A stretch of 64,000 bases of DNA from Chaunax sp. Z400 (lineage: Eukaryota; Chordata; Actinopteri; Lophiiformes; Chaunacidae): positions 19,073,839 to 19,137,838 of the forward strand of contig CM075189.1 in the NCBI GenBank assembly GCA_037577475.1, in the 5' to 3' direction. The notes below the pieces were generated by a model. That model saw only the letters and a list, made by a program, of their open reading frames with translations. It was not told where the DNA came from and did not search any database. Below, piece after piece: positions 33,262-45,620 of this stretch. A program made the translations under genes and the position numbers. Each line of letters starts with the position of its first letter. The first letter of the stretch is position 1.

Positions 33262-33355
33262 TATATATACACTACCAGTCAAAAATTTGGACACAGTTTC
33301 CCATTCAAGTGGATGGGAAACTGTGTCCAAACTATTGACTGGTACTGTATATATA
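33262..33355. mobile_element. Miniature hairpin element (Tc1/mariner-like terminal repeats)
   Basis: Arms 33274-33304 and 33313-33343 are reverse complements over 31 bp with two mismatches, around an 8-bp loop. The complementarity extends outward through about 12 more bases with one mismatch into AT-rich flanks. The arm phrase CCAGTCAAAAATTTGGACAC resembles the terminal repeat of a Tc1-type transposon common in fish. With the interior deleted, this is a minimal non-autonomous derivative. Confidence 0.8.
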
Positions 33356-33716
33356 TATATATACTGGTGTTGCATCCAACAAATTGTGCTTAGTTTGATC
33401 TATACCATAGAATTTTACATGAATACTATTGTAAATAAAATACTATATGATTTGAATACAAGTGAAATTGTTTAACTTCAAATATTTGTTTTCTTTTCTT
33501 TTAAACCCTTCATCTGAGTGATTCATCAGTGTCGTGTTGGTCTCAAGGTTTTCATCACCCAATAATGATGGACCAAATCATGACATGCTTGATTGTCTCA
33601 GTTCTGTATGAAACTCAAATATTAGCTGAATTAAAAAGGTATCTGCTCAAATATTCCTCAGTAGTCATTTGTCGAAGCAGTTATCTGTGTTAAATGCGGA
33701 ACAATTGGAATGTTGT

Positions 33717-33753
33717 TTATTTACTTGTGTTTTACTTGAGCCTCTGCTTTATT
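33717..33753 (-). terminator. srpx2: Possible distal srpx2 polyadenylation signals
   Basis: Two AATAAA signals on the minus strand, at 33753-33748 and 33722-33717, lie beyond the palindromic element. If used, the 3' UTR would span the whole element. A third AATAAA at 34917-34912 lies only 3 nt after the stop codon and would end the message inside the element's terminal repeat. Confidence 0.35.
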
Positions 33754-33981
33754 TTCTGTAACTGTCATGTCCACTATCTGGCCTCCATGCCTCCTCAGGT
33801 GATTATTTGATATAGAAAACAGTGTCAGCACTTTGGTGTTGTAATCACATTTGAAAATGAGAAGTGCTCCTTTTAGCGTTTTTTCTAATGTCCCTCTGGA
33901 TCTTGTTTCTGGTTTGTTGTCCTTCCTCATTTTGTGTTGATGAAACTGGTGAGTTTATCAATGTGGCAACCAGAGAGGTAC

Positions 33982-34910
33982 TGTATGGGGCAATTGCTGT
34001 AACAAAACAATTTCTCACTGTGTGTGCAGAGTTGTGTAACAGTATCAATCTGTGTATGTGTCATTAGATCTGTAAATGTGTAAATAATCCCTAAATGCAT
34101 ACTGATATTTATGAATGTGTACAGTAATCTGGATGTGTCGTCACAATCTGTGCGCATAAGATTTGTAAAGGTACAAAAAAATATTTAGTTTTGAAAGTGT
34201 ATTGAGATCTGCAAATGTGTACGACTAATCTATTTTACTCCAAGACCTGGGAATACAAGTCGTCTTCTGCACTTAGTCTGCAAATGCATCTAGCTATTTG
34301 CATGTGTGGAGAACCTGAGCTGATGAAAGCACAGTCAATCACAGACAGATAGATTATAAACCCTTAAAACAAAATTGTTTGAGAAGTAAATGTTACATAA
34401 CTTGTTCAGAAAAAAAACAGCAGCCCTGTGCAATATGTGCTACTGCTACTATAGTGGTATGTACTGTAGGCTGTATGGCTTCTGAGGTATGCAGACAATC
34501 TCCACATATGCAAATCATCATATGCATTTGCAGATCTCTGCCTCAGCAGCTCAAGTGTAAAAAGAGCCAGCTGAGAGACTTGTCTGAGTTGTAAATTATG
34601 TCTGTATTTCCAGCTCTTAGAGCAAATTGTTTTTTCAGTCGTTAATATCTCTGCTTTTTTACATATATGTCCACACATTTACATATCTCAATACACTTGC
34701 AGTTCTTAATACAGATTTGGAGCTTTTTAAAATATAAATTTAAAAGTCTCATTATGCACACAGATTCTGAATACACATTATTCCTGTACACATTCACAAA
34801 CATCAGCATGTATTTAGGTTTTACACATATACAAATGATTCAGATACGGTTCCACAACTCTCCATGTACATTTGCAAGTAGTTTTGCTACAATAATGGCC
34901 CCATAGAGTA
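33982..34910. mobile_element. Palindromic (fold-back) transposable element abutting the srpx2 stop
   Basis: Two long imperfect arms (about 33982-34330 and 34490-34908) are reverse complements, separated by a short unmatched middle. Outer ends read CTGTATGGGGCAATTGCTG on the left. The right end, read inverted, starts CTCTATGGGGCCATTATTG. Both ends are flanked by TA, the target site of Tc1/mariner-type elements. Matching internal blocks include GAATGTGTACAG, AATCTGTG.GCATAA, AAGTGTATTGAGAT and CTGCAAATGCAT. No transposase frame is present, so it is a non-autonomous element. Its right end is about 10 bp downstream of the srpx2 stop codon. Confidence 0.85.
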
Positions 34911-34920
34911 GTTTATTAAT

Positions 34921-37872
34921 TTAGTCACAGAAATCTCTGATAAGCTCCAGCCTCTCTCTTTCCTCTTCGTCCAGGAGAAAGCTATCAATGTAGGAGAACA
35001 GCTCATCCGATGCCATCGGGGTAATGAAGCGCTCTCGGTCCTGCCCAAGCTCGTCCAACAGCACCATGCTGAAGTAGGATCTGGAGATTCTGAAAACTTG
35101 TCTACACAGACACAAATCAGCAATCAACAACTTTGATATGTTTAAAGAAGCTATAACAAATATTTATTAATAATTAATTAAATTATTATTTGTAATGTGA
35201 AGGTGTTACTTTTGGTGACAAATCCATAGATGTGTCTTTTGAATAGTCTTTCAGCTCAGTACGGTTGTGTGGTCCATACCTTTATTACTTACTGTCACGG
35301 CTCCTTTGGGGTAGCAAAAAAAACTTTTAAAGCTCAGAAGAAGCCACTGTCCCCTGTCCAGCACCAAAGGGCAGATGGACAAAGTAATCTACTTATAGTG
35401 GAGTATTTAACCACTAAAGAGACGGATATGTCTCTCAGGAGGTGGTGACCCAAAACCGAGCCAAAAGAAAAGTGAATGTTGGACTTAAATTCATCAAATG
35501 ACATGTATGACTAATCAATGAAAATACTACATATCCATTAAATAAGATATTTGCTAAGTTCATTGAATCAACTTTTACCTCACATTCTAAGGTTTTTTAT
35601 TGTGCCTTTTAGGGTAGCAGAGTAAGCTCTAAACACAACTCTGACATCAATATCAACTATTGAAATTGTTATAGTGATGTGTTAGCATACAGCCCCCTTT
35701 ACATCCATCATAAAAATTAATTTGGACACACCTGACAAATTGAGGTCCAATATTCATTCTTCATCTTATATCATATAACCTTCCTCGGAATTGCTTGATA
35801 TTAGCCTATTGTTTACGTTTATTGATATAGTTCAGACATTAAAGAATATCCCTTTTCGAAACATTCCTCATCTACTTCTACCTTGTCTGATTGCCTACAT
35901 TTCCCAGAGTGCACTGTACTACTCTCAAATAAAGTGCCTCAATAGCTATTTAAGCTGAGGGATTTTTCTGTCACTGAAGAGAAGAAGGGACAGTTTCCAC
36001 TCCAGAAAAACTGAGCAGTGTGAGTGTCTCGTTCTCAAATTTCACAATTGGTGGAAAAATCTGTATTGTTGCCTCTCTGAGGACAAATTAGTCCCTAAAG
36101 CCTTTTTTCTATGTTCGGTGTAAAACGGACGATGTAAGAATCTGTTACTCATTGACTCATTAGATTAAAAGCCAGATGCTTACTGACACGTTTTTTTTAA
36201 TTAGTAAGCGCTGCAGTCGGTCAAGAATAATAGTGTTGGTAATATTGAAGTAATAATGGTAATGGTAATATAAAACAAACCATATTTTGATTCTCCATCA
36301 GGGCATCAGGCCAGATGTTTATTTCTGCTGTTCTGTCTGTCCTCTAAAAATCTCATTACCTTTACCGTGGACTGATGTTGCTATTTTTAACATTGTTAAT
36401 TTGTTTGAGTTCATTTTTTTTCCTTTTAAAGACAAAATAACAGAGACTCTCTTTTCATTAGGGGGCTCCTGACATTTAAATAGAGTGAGGAAAACAAATC
36501 CTCCCTGTTAAAGGATATGGGAGTTATATAAAGCCATTTCATGGCAGAATTTTCCAACAAATTAACTCCCCCCCCCCCCACAGAGTGAACCATAAAACTT
36601 GAATAACTTAGTGATGAAGTATCTCACTATTACCTTAAACCCTCGATGACTTCAGAGCTGAGCAGACTTTCTTTAATGCGACCTGTCTCACGAGGCGGGG
36701 AGCCCAGGAGCTCAATCAAGGTTACACGTCTCAGGTCTAATCCACACTCTGATTTCTGGGTGAAACGAGGAAGACAGGTTTTATTGTTGTTGTTGTTTTC
36801 TTGTTTATTAAACCTCCTACATGAAGACAGTTGCACCAAAACGTTTCCTCACTTGTATCATAATGTTCTGCAGTTGGTAGTCCGGGTCAGATATGTTGGG
36901 TGCTGACATGATCAGCACCCTCCTCTTCTCATAGAACTGATCCAGGAGAGCGGAGACGGACTTTACATCTGATTTAATCTCCATTGCTGCAATCACACAG
37001 AAACAATCCTGCATTTATACCCCCTTACAATTTGTGTGCTATTACGTACTGTACATGCATGATTGCACTTTCATGCAGACTCACGAACACACTCCGCAGG
37101 CTTTCCATCCCAGTTGCGGTTGAACTGACAGACACGACTAGATACGCCCCTCAGTTCATATCCTCCATCACAGTGGTATTCACATGTTGCACCATAGTTA
37201 TTCTCATCAGAGGAGCAGGTGAGGTAGCCGTGCAGAGGTGGAAATAGATGTGGGCATCTTCTCACTATAAAGAGAACACAGTGGAAATTATAAGTTATAA
37301 TGCTGTCAAGTTAATTGATAGCCCCTAACATCATTTCATAAGTCAGAAAATGGTTTGTCATCTTACCCTCAACGCGTACTATAAACTTGCAGGCCGCTCT
37401 GTTCCTAGCTTGATCGTACACTTTGTATCGGATAATGTTCATTCCCTCTTTAAAGTTAGTACCTGGCTCCTGGCCTACTAATGTAACACTGCAGAGAGAC
37501 ACATGTATTAAGCATTGGGTGTTTAATTCCATTTTAAGGTCAACAGGAAAGGGAAGCAAAGGAAAAGACTGTCATACTCAAGTGATTTATCAGCAGTATC
37601 TGTCACAGCAGGGGGGTCCCAGCTCACCACAGCAGTGAGTTTTCCAGGCTCTGCAAACTTGAGTCTAGACAGAGGGCACTTGATCTTTGGAGGATCAGTA
37701 TCTAAATTAAACCGTTGGAAAATGAAAACAATACTGGATTTACAGGAAGGAAATTCATTGAAATGGCAACATTGTTTTTGGATAGTCTAAATATAAATGT
37801 TACATGAGCTGAATACAATGAATGAAAGTTCTAGATAAAGTTTAAAGATCAGAGGTGAGGGAAATATGCTTT

Positions 37873-37903
<31 letters not shown>

Positions 37904-40900
37904 CACAGATCCTGATTTATGACATAATGTGAAACAAGACTGCAAGACAGGTTTGAATTTAAATCCATGTTTCAGCACTACTTTAAATGACTAGTTGATA
38001 GTTTCTTTTTTGTGTTTTTTTTTGCGCATCTTTTTTTTATTGTGAAATTTTGATAACAAATCAAATAACAAACATATATACCAAACAACAGACAAACATA
38101 GATAAATACATGATTTAACATAAATACCAATAAAGTAATATATCATACAAAAATAGGAAAGAAGGTTCAGGACATATTTTCATTTGATATTCAAAAATAT
38201 ATGATGATATTATAATAGAAGTGTGTGTATATATATATACAGTATATATATATATATAATAGATATATAATAAATATATAAGATGTTGTAAGATTAATTA
38301 TAATTATTATAAAATAAATATAAATATATATATAAATAAATATAATTATCATGATTGTAATTATCACAATTGCATTCCATATTATATACAAATTAATCAT
38401 ATAAATTAAAAATATTTATAATTTGACTTTTTACTTTTTCTTCTAGTTGATTCTAAACATCTAATTAGCTTTACATCAATCTGCAAAATAAGATTTTGAT
38501 ATGTACCTGTACAAACTGGCTGCCCTCCGCTCCATGAACCACTACGCTGACAGGTGCGTGTGTGTTCCCCCTCAATGCGATAGCCAGGGCTGCATGTGAA
38601 GCCACACCTGGAGTCCACCATGAAGCCGTACGTGCAGGCGTATCTTCCATGTGGAATAAGGTCGAGCACATGGCAACGCATCCCTGAAGGAGCATCATCA
38701 CACAGACAGGAAGTTTGATCAGTGTTGGAACGGTCACAGAATCAATATATATCTCTATAGATAAGGTCGATTACATTCTGTATTTCTGTTGTCGTCAACA
38801 AATCCCATGAAAGTCTAAAACCAGTCTATTTGTTGCTCATTCATTCCTACTGTGGCCATAAATCTTTACAATTAGGTCATGAATTAATAATTTGATTTTC
38901 AAAAAGGCAAAACAACCTCTTATAACTGCTGGGTGCTATAGACCTGACCAAGAACTGCTCAATCACTGGCCATCAGTGGTCTGTTTGGGGCCTACTTTGA
39001 GCAGCAGGTTAACAGACATTTTGTTTGCTCTCGAGGTTTTACAAGAGCAGGATGGTGTATGTAGTATTGGTGCAAAAAAAGGTACAGTGTCCTTGTTAAT
39101 GGTAATCAAGGAACATGTCAGTGAGTATAGATATATGGCTCCCTGGAATGTTTTCAGTGGATTGGAACATCCTTTTCCACATACTGCGGCAGAAAGCAGT
39201 TCCAGACCAGCGTCGGTTGGGGAGGCACAGGATTGAGCTCTTCCCCAGCAGCCGATAACCTTGATCACAGCTCATCTCACAACGGGTGCCCAACATGCCC
39301 CGGAAGGCCCCACCTCGAGGGGAGTGACAGGTCACCTCCCCATTGGTCAGACCCGGAGTGTGACACCAGTGTGGATCTGCATTTAAAGAGTAACCAAAAT
39401 CAAATCTGTGTGAAGCAATAGAAATACTGTCTGCTATTGAAGGAGGAGGGGTAAAGGTAATGCTAGGAGAAATCCTTAGTACCATTATTCAGACCAATGA
39501 TTAGCATGGCAGCATCCTCTAAGAGCTACTGAATCAGGGGCGAGTCCAGAAGGGGGCCTGGAATATCCCTGACCTAACATGGAATCTGATTGGCTACCCC
39601 GAATGCCACCCCATTATCCTGAAGTATCATTGGCTATCTGCCTAGTGAGAGGCAGGACCTTAATTTGAAGCAACTATGACGAGTATTTTTAAATGTGTGT
39701 TCTTATCTTTTGTATGTAGCTAACTAAATGCACTTATTGTAAGTCACTTTGGATGAAAGCAGCAGCTCTACAAAAATATGAAAGGTTAGCACATCTCTAA
39801 TTGCCGAGTCACGTGTTTTGGCTGAAAACATTATATTTCATGAGTATTTTGTCCTTTTAGATGTGCAACAATTTAATCTTTTTTTTGTTATATGTTAATT
39901 GGATTTTGCGTTCAGCACTCTACTGAGAATTTAATCTTTAATGGTAAATTAAACCTATTCTGATGTGTGTGTGTGTGTGTCCAGCATATGTGAACATATT
40001 TCATGCCACCCCTGCATAAGTCAGTGCCTCACTTGTTCCACCTAAAAAAAGTCTGGACACGCCTCTGCACTTAGAGGCATTTGTACAACAGATTTATGTT
40101 TAAATTATATAACATAAAAAACTTATAAAGGGATTCTTGCAAATGTTCCTATTCTAGGATATCAGTGGTGTTAAAGGGAGAGGTAGAAGAGAATTAACGG
40201 TAACAATATCTCTAATAGTACTGTATACTGATGGTAGAAATTGTCAGATAGTAAGTGTGTGTTTGCACCTTTGTAGTCTAGTTGAGGAGCGTAATCTTCT
40301 TCTGCAAAGTCATTGTAGGTGTCATATGTTGTGGTCCCAGAGCCAGCTAAAAAAATAAACAAAAAAACAACAAAACAGTCAGGGATCCTACTGTACAAAC
40401 ATGGCTCTCCAGCCAGTAAAGCATTTTGATCCTTATTATTCTGTATCAGGATAGTTACATTATATATAGGTCACGCAAAGGCATACAAACAACTCAAGCC
40501 ACACAATCTCTTTTCCATGACTTCCCTTCAGGTTTCCTTTAACAGCAGCTCAGTAACATTCCAGTAAATAGACACCTGGATTTACAATCAATGCTAATGG
40601 AAACTCCTTTGAAACCTTTCCTGGAAATGGTTATGGTCCAGCTTATGTTGTTTTCTTGAAGGGACAAATGAATAGCTGTAGTGTTTTCAGGCCTTCATTA
40701 TATAATGAAAGTTTTAAATTGGCACAAGCTTCAGCACAAGTTAAGACAAATAGCATATTACTCAATGGGATATTGTTTGTCTTACTCATCTCTTTTCATG
40801 TGCTGATCAAAAGGGTGTGTGTACTGTTTGGCTTTGATTCTGAATTTCTTTTTTTCTATGAATCAGTCTGTCTACACACAAAATCTTTTCCACTATCATC

Positions 40901-42445
40901 ATCATCCTTTCTCGGCAGCTGTGGTTCATGCACAGTATCCCTGAAAATGACTCCACGTTTAGAAGTGAATGCTAAACTTTCCAGTGCGTCAACCTCCACC
41001 AACATCTCAAGTTCTGTCCCTGTACTGCATCTGCCATTACAACTACAACTGCTCTGTTTCGCAGCGCAGATGTCCTCAGCATACATAAAGTTCACTTTAA
41101 CACAGATTCTAATAATAATGATGTACCACATTCAAACTTTCCTTCTCTGGAAGCAGCTCCAGATTGTTGCAGCAATGTGTGGATTGAACCTATCCTCAGC
41201 ACTTTTCCTGTAATGAGCCAGATGTTCACCTCAGTTGCTCTTAACCCACACCAATATTTCCCAATCCCCCTCACCGAGAATTAGTCACAGAGGAAATAAA
41301 CATGCTAACTAAGCAGTCTGATGGTCTGCACTGCAGAACTCAAGTACAGATAGACATCGCTTCTGGTGACAAGCAGCATCATGCATACAGCAATTAAAAA
41401 TCTCAAATGAAATGAAGCTAAAACCTCTCTACTGTTGAAAGGTAGCTATTTACTCAAGTACTTTAAGCATGACTTTGAGGTACTGTAGTTGTACTTTACT
41501 TAACCGTTTTACGTTTTATGTTTATGTATTTTTTTTAATAAATAAATGACATTAAATGAACACATTAAATACAAAACATATATGCCCATATTCAAAACAT
41601 ATATCTATATATCATCTATAACCAAGCTATAATGTGATTATATTACTAAATGAAGTACATTTATAGGACATTTCTTTTAATTGCTACTTGCATTCTTTTA
41701 CTTGAGCAGGATTTTGAATATATAGCATTTTTACATTGTTTCACCAAATCTGTTATGTAAATAAAGAATCTAAATACTTCCACCTCTTGAGACTGTAGAA
41801 TACAACTACACTGACACACCATGCATCAATCTCTACTCACAGGACTGACTTTACCACAGAGACAGGGATGAGTCACACCAAAGGAAGCTGCCTGTTTGAT
41901 TTACCATGTAAAAGGCTTTCTGTATCTCTAATGACAAAGGTGAACTAACGACCAGCATCCTTTCAATCAGGGTACTTCATCATCTGAGTTTGTGAGTGTT
42001 TTTGGGTGGGACTCAGTTCACAGGGCTTTAACACACTTGGCTCCAGAGGGGGTCTCCTCAGTAATTAACAGGTAGTGATTATAGCTGAGCTGTAATTAAC
42101 CTGACCTGAAGAAGGCAGTTTTCAATCATTCAGACTGGATTCTGGCCAGTTGCATATTGGGAGACAACATACCCAGCTATTTATTCCTGCAAGGAAGACT
42201 GGTCTCCACACATCTGCATTTAATTCGCGTGTTATTATTGCTGAGATGAAAGGATTTCCCAGCTGCAGGAAGGAGATTTGGATGTTTGAGTCATAGTCAT
42301 AGATCTAAAAAAAGTTTTTTTTGTGTTTTTTTTACAACTGTCTGTGTAAAACATGCTTTGAGGTTTTCCTACCTGTGCTGTTTAGACTCATGAACTCACC
42401 TGTGAAGTATAAAATGAACACGGCAACAAATTGGGTGAGGGGCAT
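34921..42445 (-). CDS. srpx2: Sushi repeat-containing protein SRPX2, complete, 10 exons
   Basis: SRPX2 is a secreted matrix protein, reported as a uPAR ligand and a synapse and angiogenesis factor. Exons in transcript order: 42445-42400, 40346-40269, 39376-39185, 38683-38507, 37701-37578, 37488-37367, 37264-37085, 36986-36853, 36755-36634, 35101-34921. The phases join to 451 aa (human 465). Domains: signal peptide [15 protein letters not shown] (1-15), acidic Tyr-rich stretch, sushi 1 (46-104, WCHTPGL to RRWSGTAFC), sushi 2 (108-163), HYR domain (about 165-247, DPPKIKCP to [10 protein letters not shown]), sushi 3 (249-306, GYLTCSS to AECV), and a C-terminal DUF4174-like domain (315-451) ending LIRDFCD. 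An NIS glycosylation sequon follows SAP near 335. Sequence and the sytl4-tspan6 neighbours favour srpx2 over srpx. An upstream in-frame GTG near 42568 is not a plausible start. Confidence 0.96.
37874..38420. repeat. (ATT)n microsatellite and AT-rich low-complexity stretch in srpx2 intron 4
   Basis: An ATT run at 37874-37902 is followed, from about 38020, by several hundred bases of nearly pure A/T. That stretch has ATATAT palindromes around 38228-38275 and 38320-38345. Open frames here are artefacts of low complexity. Confidence 0.9.
38684..42399 (-). other. srpx2: srpx2 introns 1-3 (noncoding)
   Basis: Intron 1 (40347-42399) is about 2 kb and contains a plus-strand open frame at 40656-41213 with no domain or splice context. 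I regard that frame as chance. Intron 2 (39377-40268) and intron 3 (38684-39184) also show no recognisable gene or repeat. Confidence 0.6.
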
Positions 42446-45400
42446 ATTAGAAACGCAAAGATGACGCTCCGGGGGAAACAAAGTTGCGCAGATAGGTTTG
42501 GATCCCCGATCAAACAAAAAAAAAGGATGAAGGCAGGCACAAGAGGTTATAATCCGGATTAAGTTCACACCTGGTTTGAAAAGCGATTTAAAAATGAAAA
42601 AAACCTAACTAGAATATTCTCGCTGAGGATAAAACTCCCTCCCGTCTCACCAGAGACTCCGCAGTTAATGTGAGCTCAGGATCTTTTTGTGTCCTCCAAA
42701 GCAAAATCCACTTGGTGGCGCAACTGGACTCCTCACGTTTATGTTTTTCCCACCGCGTAAAACAATGAACCACTTCTTTGATTCACACCCCTTCAAACAG
42801 CTCATAAATCCAGACAGTGAAAGTTGTCATGGGCTGCAAATGAAAACATTCAAACTCTAATATGAAAGTCGAATGGATGACATCAGTGGTGATGTAATGA
42901 CGTAAAGTGATTATGCATTTTTAATATCCTCTGGTTATGATACTCACATAATCTAAAGTGAGTGAAGTTACCCCGTGTTATTACAAAATTATAATAACAA
43001 TGTGTAATATCCTTTATTTGTGAAGCGCTTTTCAAAAACATGTTTAAAAGGGTTTCAAAGATTTGAAAAAAACAAAAAACAGGAAATACTCTGTGCAGGA
43101 ATTAGATTTGATAAAAGAAAGAAATCTTCATGTTTATCTTGTAAGATTCATGTTGTGATACTTTCGTTTATGAAGCTGATGTGTGATGTGTCACAAACAA
43201 AGTAAAAATAATAAAGTCAGACAATACGAAACAGGAAATAGTGCTACTACCCTCCAAATAAAAGCATAAATTTTATCAAGTTAAATACAACTTGCAGGTA
43301 AGAGTGACATATAAACATTTGGCAAGGAGGTGTATTTGTATTAGATGTTGAAAGAGATTATTTGCAGATTGGTGAAAAAAAGCCTTTTTCGTTACAAAAA
43401 ACAAATTTCATGGTTGGAATAAAAAAAAAAAACATGCGCATGTTAAATAAAAATTACGAGGTACAACATCAAAAATATAACTTATCTCATAATATTGGTT
43501 TAGATTACTAAATTGCTTTTAGAATAAAAAAAATGTTCAATAGAGAATCAAACTCCTGTCTTGAGTCCTTCTCAATGGAGGTGCAGCACATAGTTCATTC
43601 AGACTCAATGTCCCCAGCCTCCCTCGGAATGCAGTTGAAGTTCTGCTGGAGGTGAGAGTTGAAGATCTCCCAGACAGGAGGCTCTGCCAAACGCTCCCAG
43701 CACATCCTCACTGTACATTTGGGTGCACCAGGCCTGGCCGGCATCCTCCCTCACCATCGGATCCAACTCACCACCAGGTGGTGATCAGTTGACAGCTCAG
43801 CACCTCTCCTCACCCGAGTGTCCAGAACATATGGTCGTAGGTCTATCCTAGGGCGTCCTGGTGCCAAGTGCACTTATGGACACTCTTATGTTCGAACATG
43901 GTGTTCGTTATGGATAAACCATGACTAGCACAGAAGTCCAATAACTGAACACCACTCGGGTTCAGATCAGGCAGGATGTAAAATAGCTTGCTTATTGTTA
44001 TTTGTTAACCAAATGTCCATAACCAATATCCTAAAAAGTATTGTAGCATGCTGAAATTTCTTATTGCTTGAATTTGACAAAATGATTTTCTTTTTGCTCT
44101 GGAGTTCTTGTTATTACAATACAGCACACTACTTTATTTTATCACCCTCTTGCATCACCAAGGCATGACGTCACTAACCGTGTGAGAGACTTAACTCATG
44201 ATGTAATGGTGTTGTATAACTAATCATTTTCTATAGAAATATTTCTAAAGAACTAATTACTGCTTAACTGATAATTATTCACAACACATTTAAACACAGG
44301 TTACTTGGGCTTATGGCCTCAAATACATTGTCTCAAGGTATGCTGGGAAACTCCATCCGCCTATCCCCAACATGCTACAGTATCTATTTACCCATTGTGC
44401 AAAACCACACTGTCATTTCAACTGTCATTAAACATTTATTTTCCCATGGGCAAAAGACGTCAGCTACCCAACATTGAACAGGACAGCTGCAGAACAATAA
44501 ACAAGTACATGTGAATCTATTCTGGTGTGTGCTATTGCCACAACTGTTAAGAGCATTCATGTAACAGATCTGAATGTGAATTAAAGATTTTAGAAGCTGG
44601 GACAGCAAATAGCTGAGTAGAGTTTTACAAAACAAAAGTACCATTTATCCAACTTTTCTCACACAACAAAAGGGCTGTTTCCCATGAAAAGTAGTGGAGT
44701 ACAAGGAGAAAGTGGTATGAACAGAAAACGGGCTATTCAAGGAAAGTAGATCTAATCTGTGGGGTATTTAAGCATAAGAGTAATTTACTCAGTTACATTG
44801 TGGGACGTAACTAACTACTGAAAACTACTACTTGTTTTGTTTAAATGAACCAAACTCAATTAAACTGAGTTTGACAGTTTTCTTGATGTCAAAGTACAAG
44901 TAACGAAAATAAAATGAGTTTTATTAACATGTTGATAAAAACTGAGTTAGGTCAACTCGGTATTTTTCTGATTAAATTCAATCTTACATTTTACATGTAT
45001 GAGAGCATAGTAGTGTGAGTATGAGTGTGTGATTGTGCATGTAAGAGAGTATAGTAGTGTGTGCATGTTAGTATGATTGTGTCTGTGTAAGAGTATGATA
45101 GAGTGTGTGTGAGAAAGTATAAAATATGGCCTACATGGCCTCTCATAGACAACCAACCTCTCCCATGTAGGGATAAATCAAAAGGGGAGAGGCTAGGGGG
45201 GAAAAACAGAATATATACGAGGTACCAGAGAAGAAGAAATAGGGAGGGGCAACATTTTGCAGTGTGCAAATGATGAAGCATTTTCAATAGTCAATAGTAT
45301 TGGCAGTGGTGGTCCACAAATCAAGTTCTGCTTAGGACCTTAGAAAGGCTTGTTCCGGCTCTGTTCCCAGTCCATGGAGTGCTGCAGGTTGCAGCAGGTA

Positions 45401-45480
45401 CTTTTATTTTGAAGGCTGTGTGATGACGTGTTAATGTCACGGCTGGCTTGACGCTGGTGTGGACGTTGGAAAGTTGAGAC
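42446..45480. other. Spacer between divergent srpx2 and tspan6
   Basis: This head-to-head spacer holds both promoters at its ends (about 42446-42760 for srpx2 and 45430-45620 for tspan6) and a LINE endonuclease relic in the middle. Around 45000-45115 there is a degenerate GTGT/TGAGAG-type simple sequence. No other gene is seen. Confidence 0.6.
43585..43980 (-). mobile_element. LINE relic: AP-endonuclease domain C-terminal part
   Basis: The minus strand encodes [20 protein letters not shown], then [22 protein letters not shown] and a stop. After a small gap, another frame gives LRPYVLDTRVRRGAELSTDH and HLVVSWIRW. The TNTMF...KCTWH..D and DHHLVVSWI motifs are those of apurinic-type endonucleases of fish LINEs. 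A segment between the blocks is deleted and stops are present, so it is inactive. Confidence 0.85.
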
Positions 45481-45620
45481 CTTCAGGGGAGTCTGGGATG
45501 GTGACGACACTTCCCCCTCTCTGTTTGGAATTATCCCCGAAGTTTTTTCCTCTCCCCTCCCGTCCTCAGGGCGCCGTGAAGTGAAAAATTCTCCCTCTTC
45601 TTCAGGCTAAAGTCCAAAAA
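45430..45620 (+). promoter_or_regulatory. tspan6: tspan6 promoter and 5' UTR
   Basis: A CpG-richer stretch precedes the tspan6 ATG, with pyrimidine-rich runs (CTTCCCCCTCTCTG near 45510; CTCTCCCCTCCCGTCC near 45550). There is no clear TATA box. The transcription start is not determined. Confidence 0.45.

Noticed and set aside
36568..36579. C12 run as a regulatory i-motif
   Set aside because: A homopolymer inside an srpx2 intron with no flanking motif or conservation evidence. It is treated as simple sequence.
40656..41213. 185-codon plus-strand frame in srpx2 intron 1
   Set aside because: It is hydrophobic and Ser-rich, antisense to the intron, with no family resemblance and no supporting signals. 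It is most likely chance.
42446..42568. N-terminal extension of srpx2 starting at a GTG
   Set aside because: GTG is not a plausible start for this gene. The first ATG, at 42445, immediately gives a good signal peptide and correct phase.
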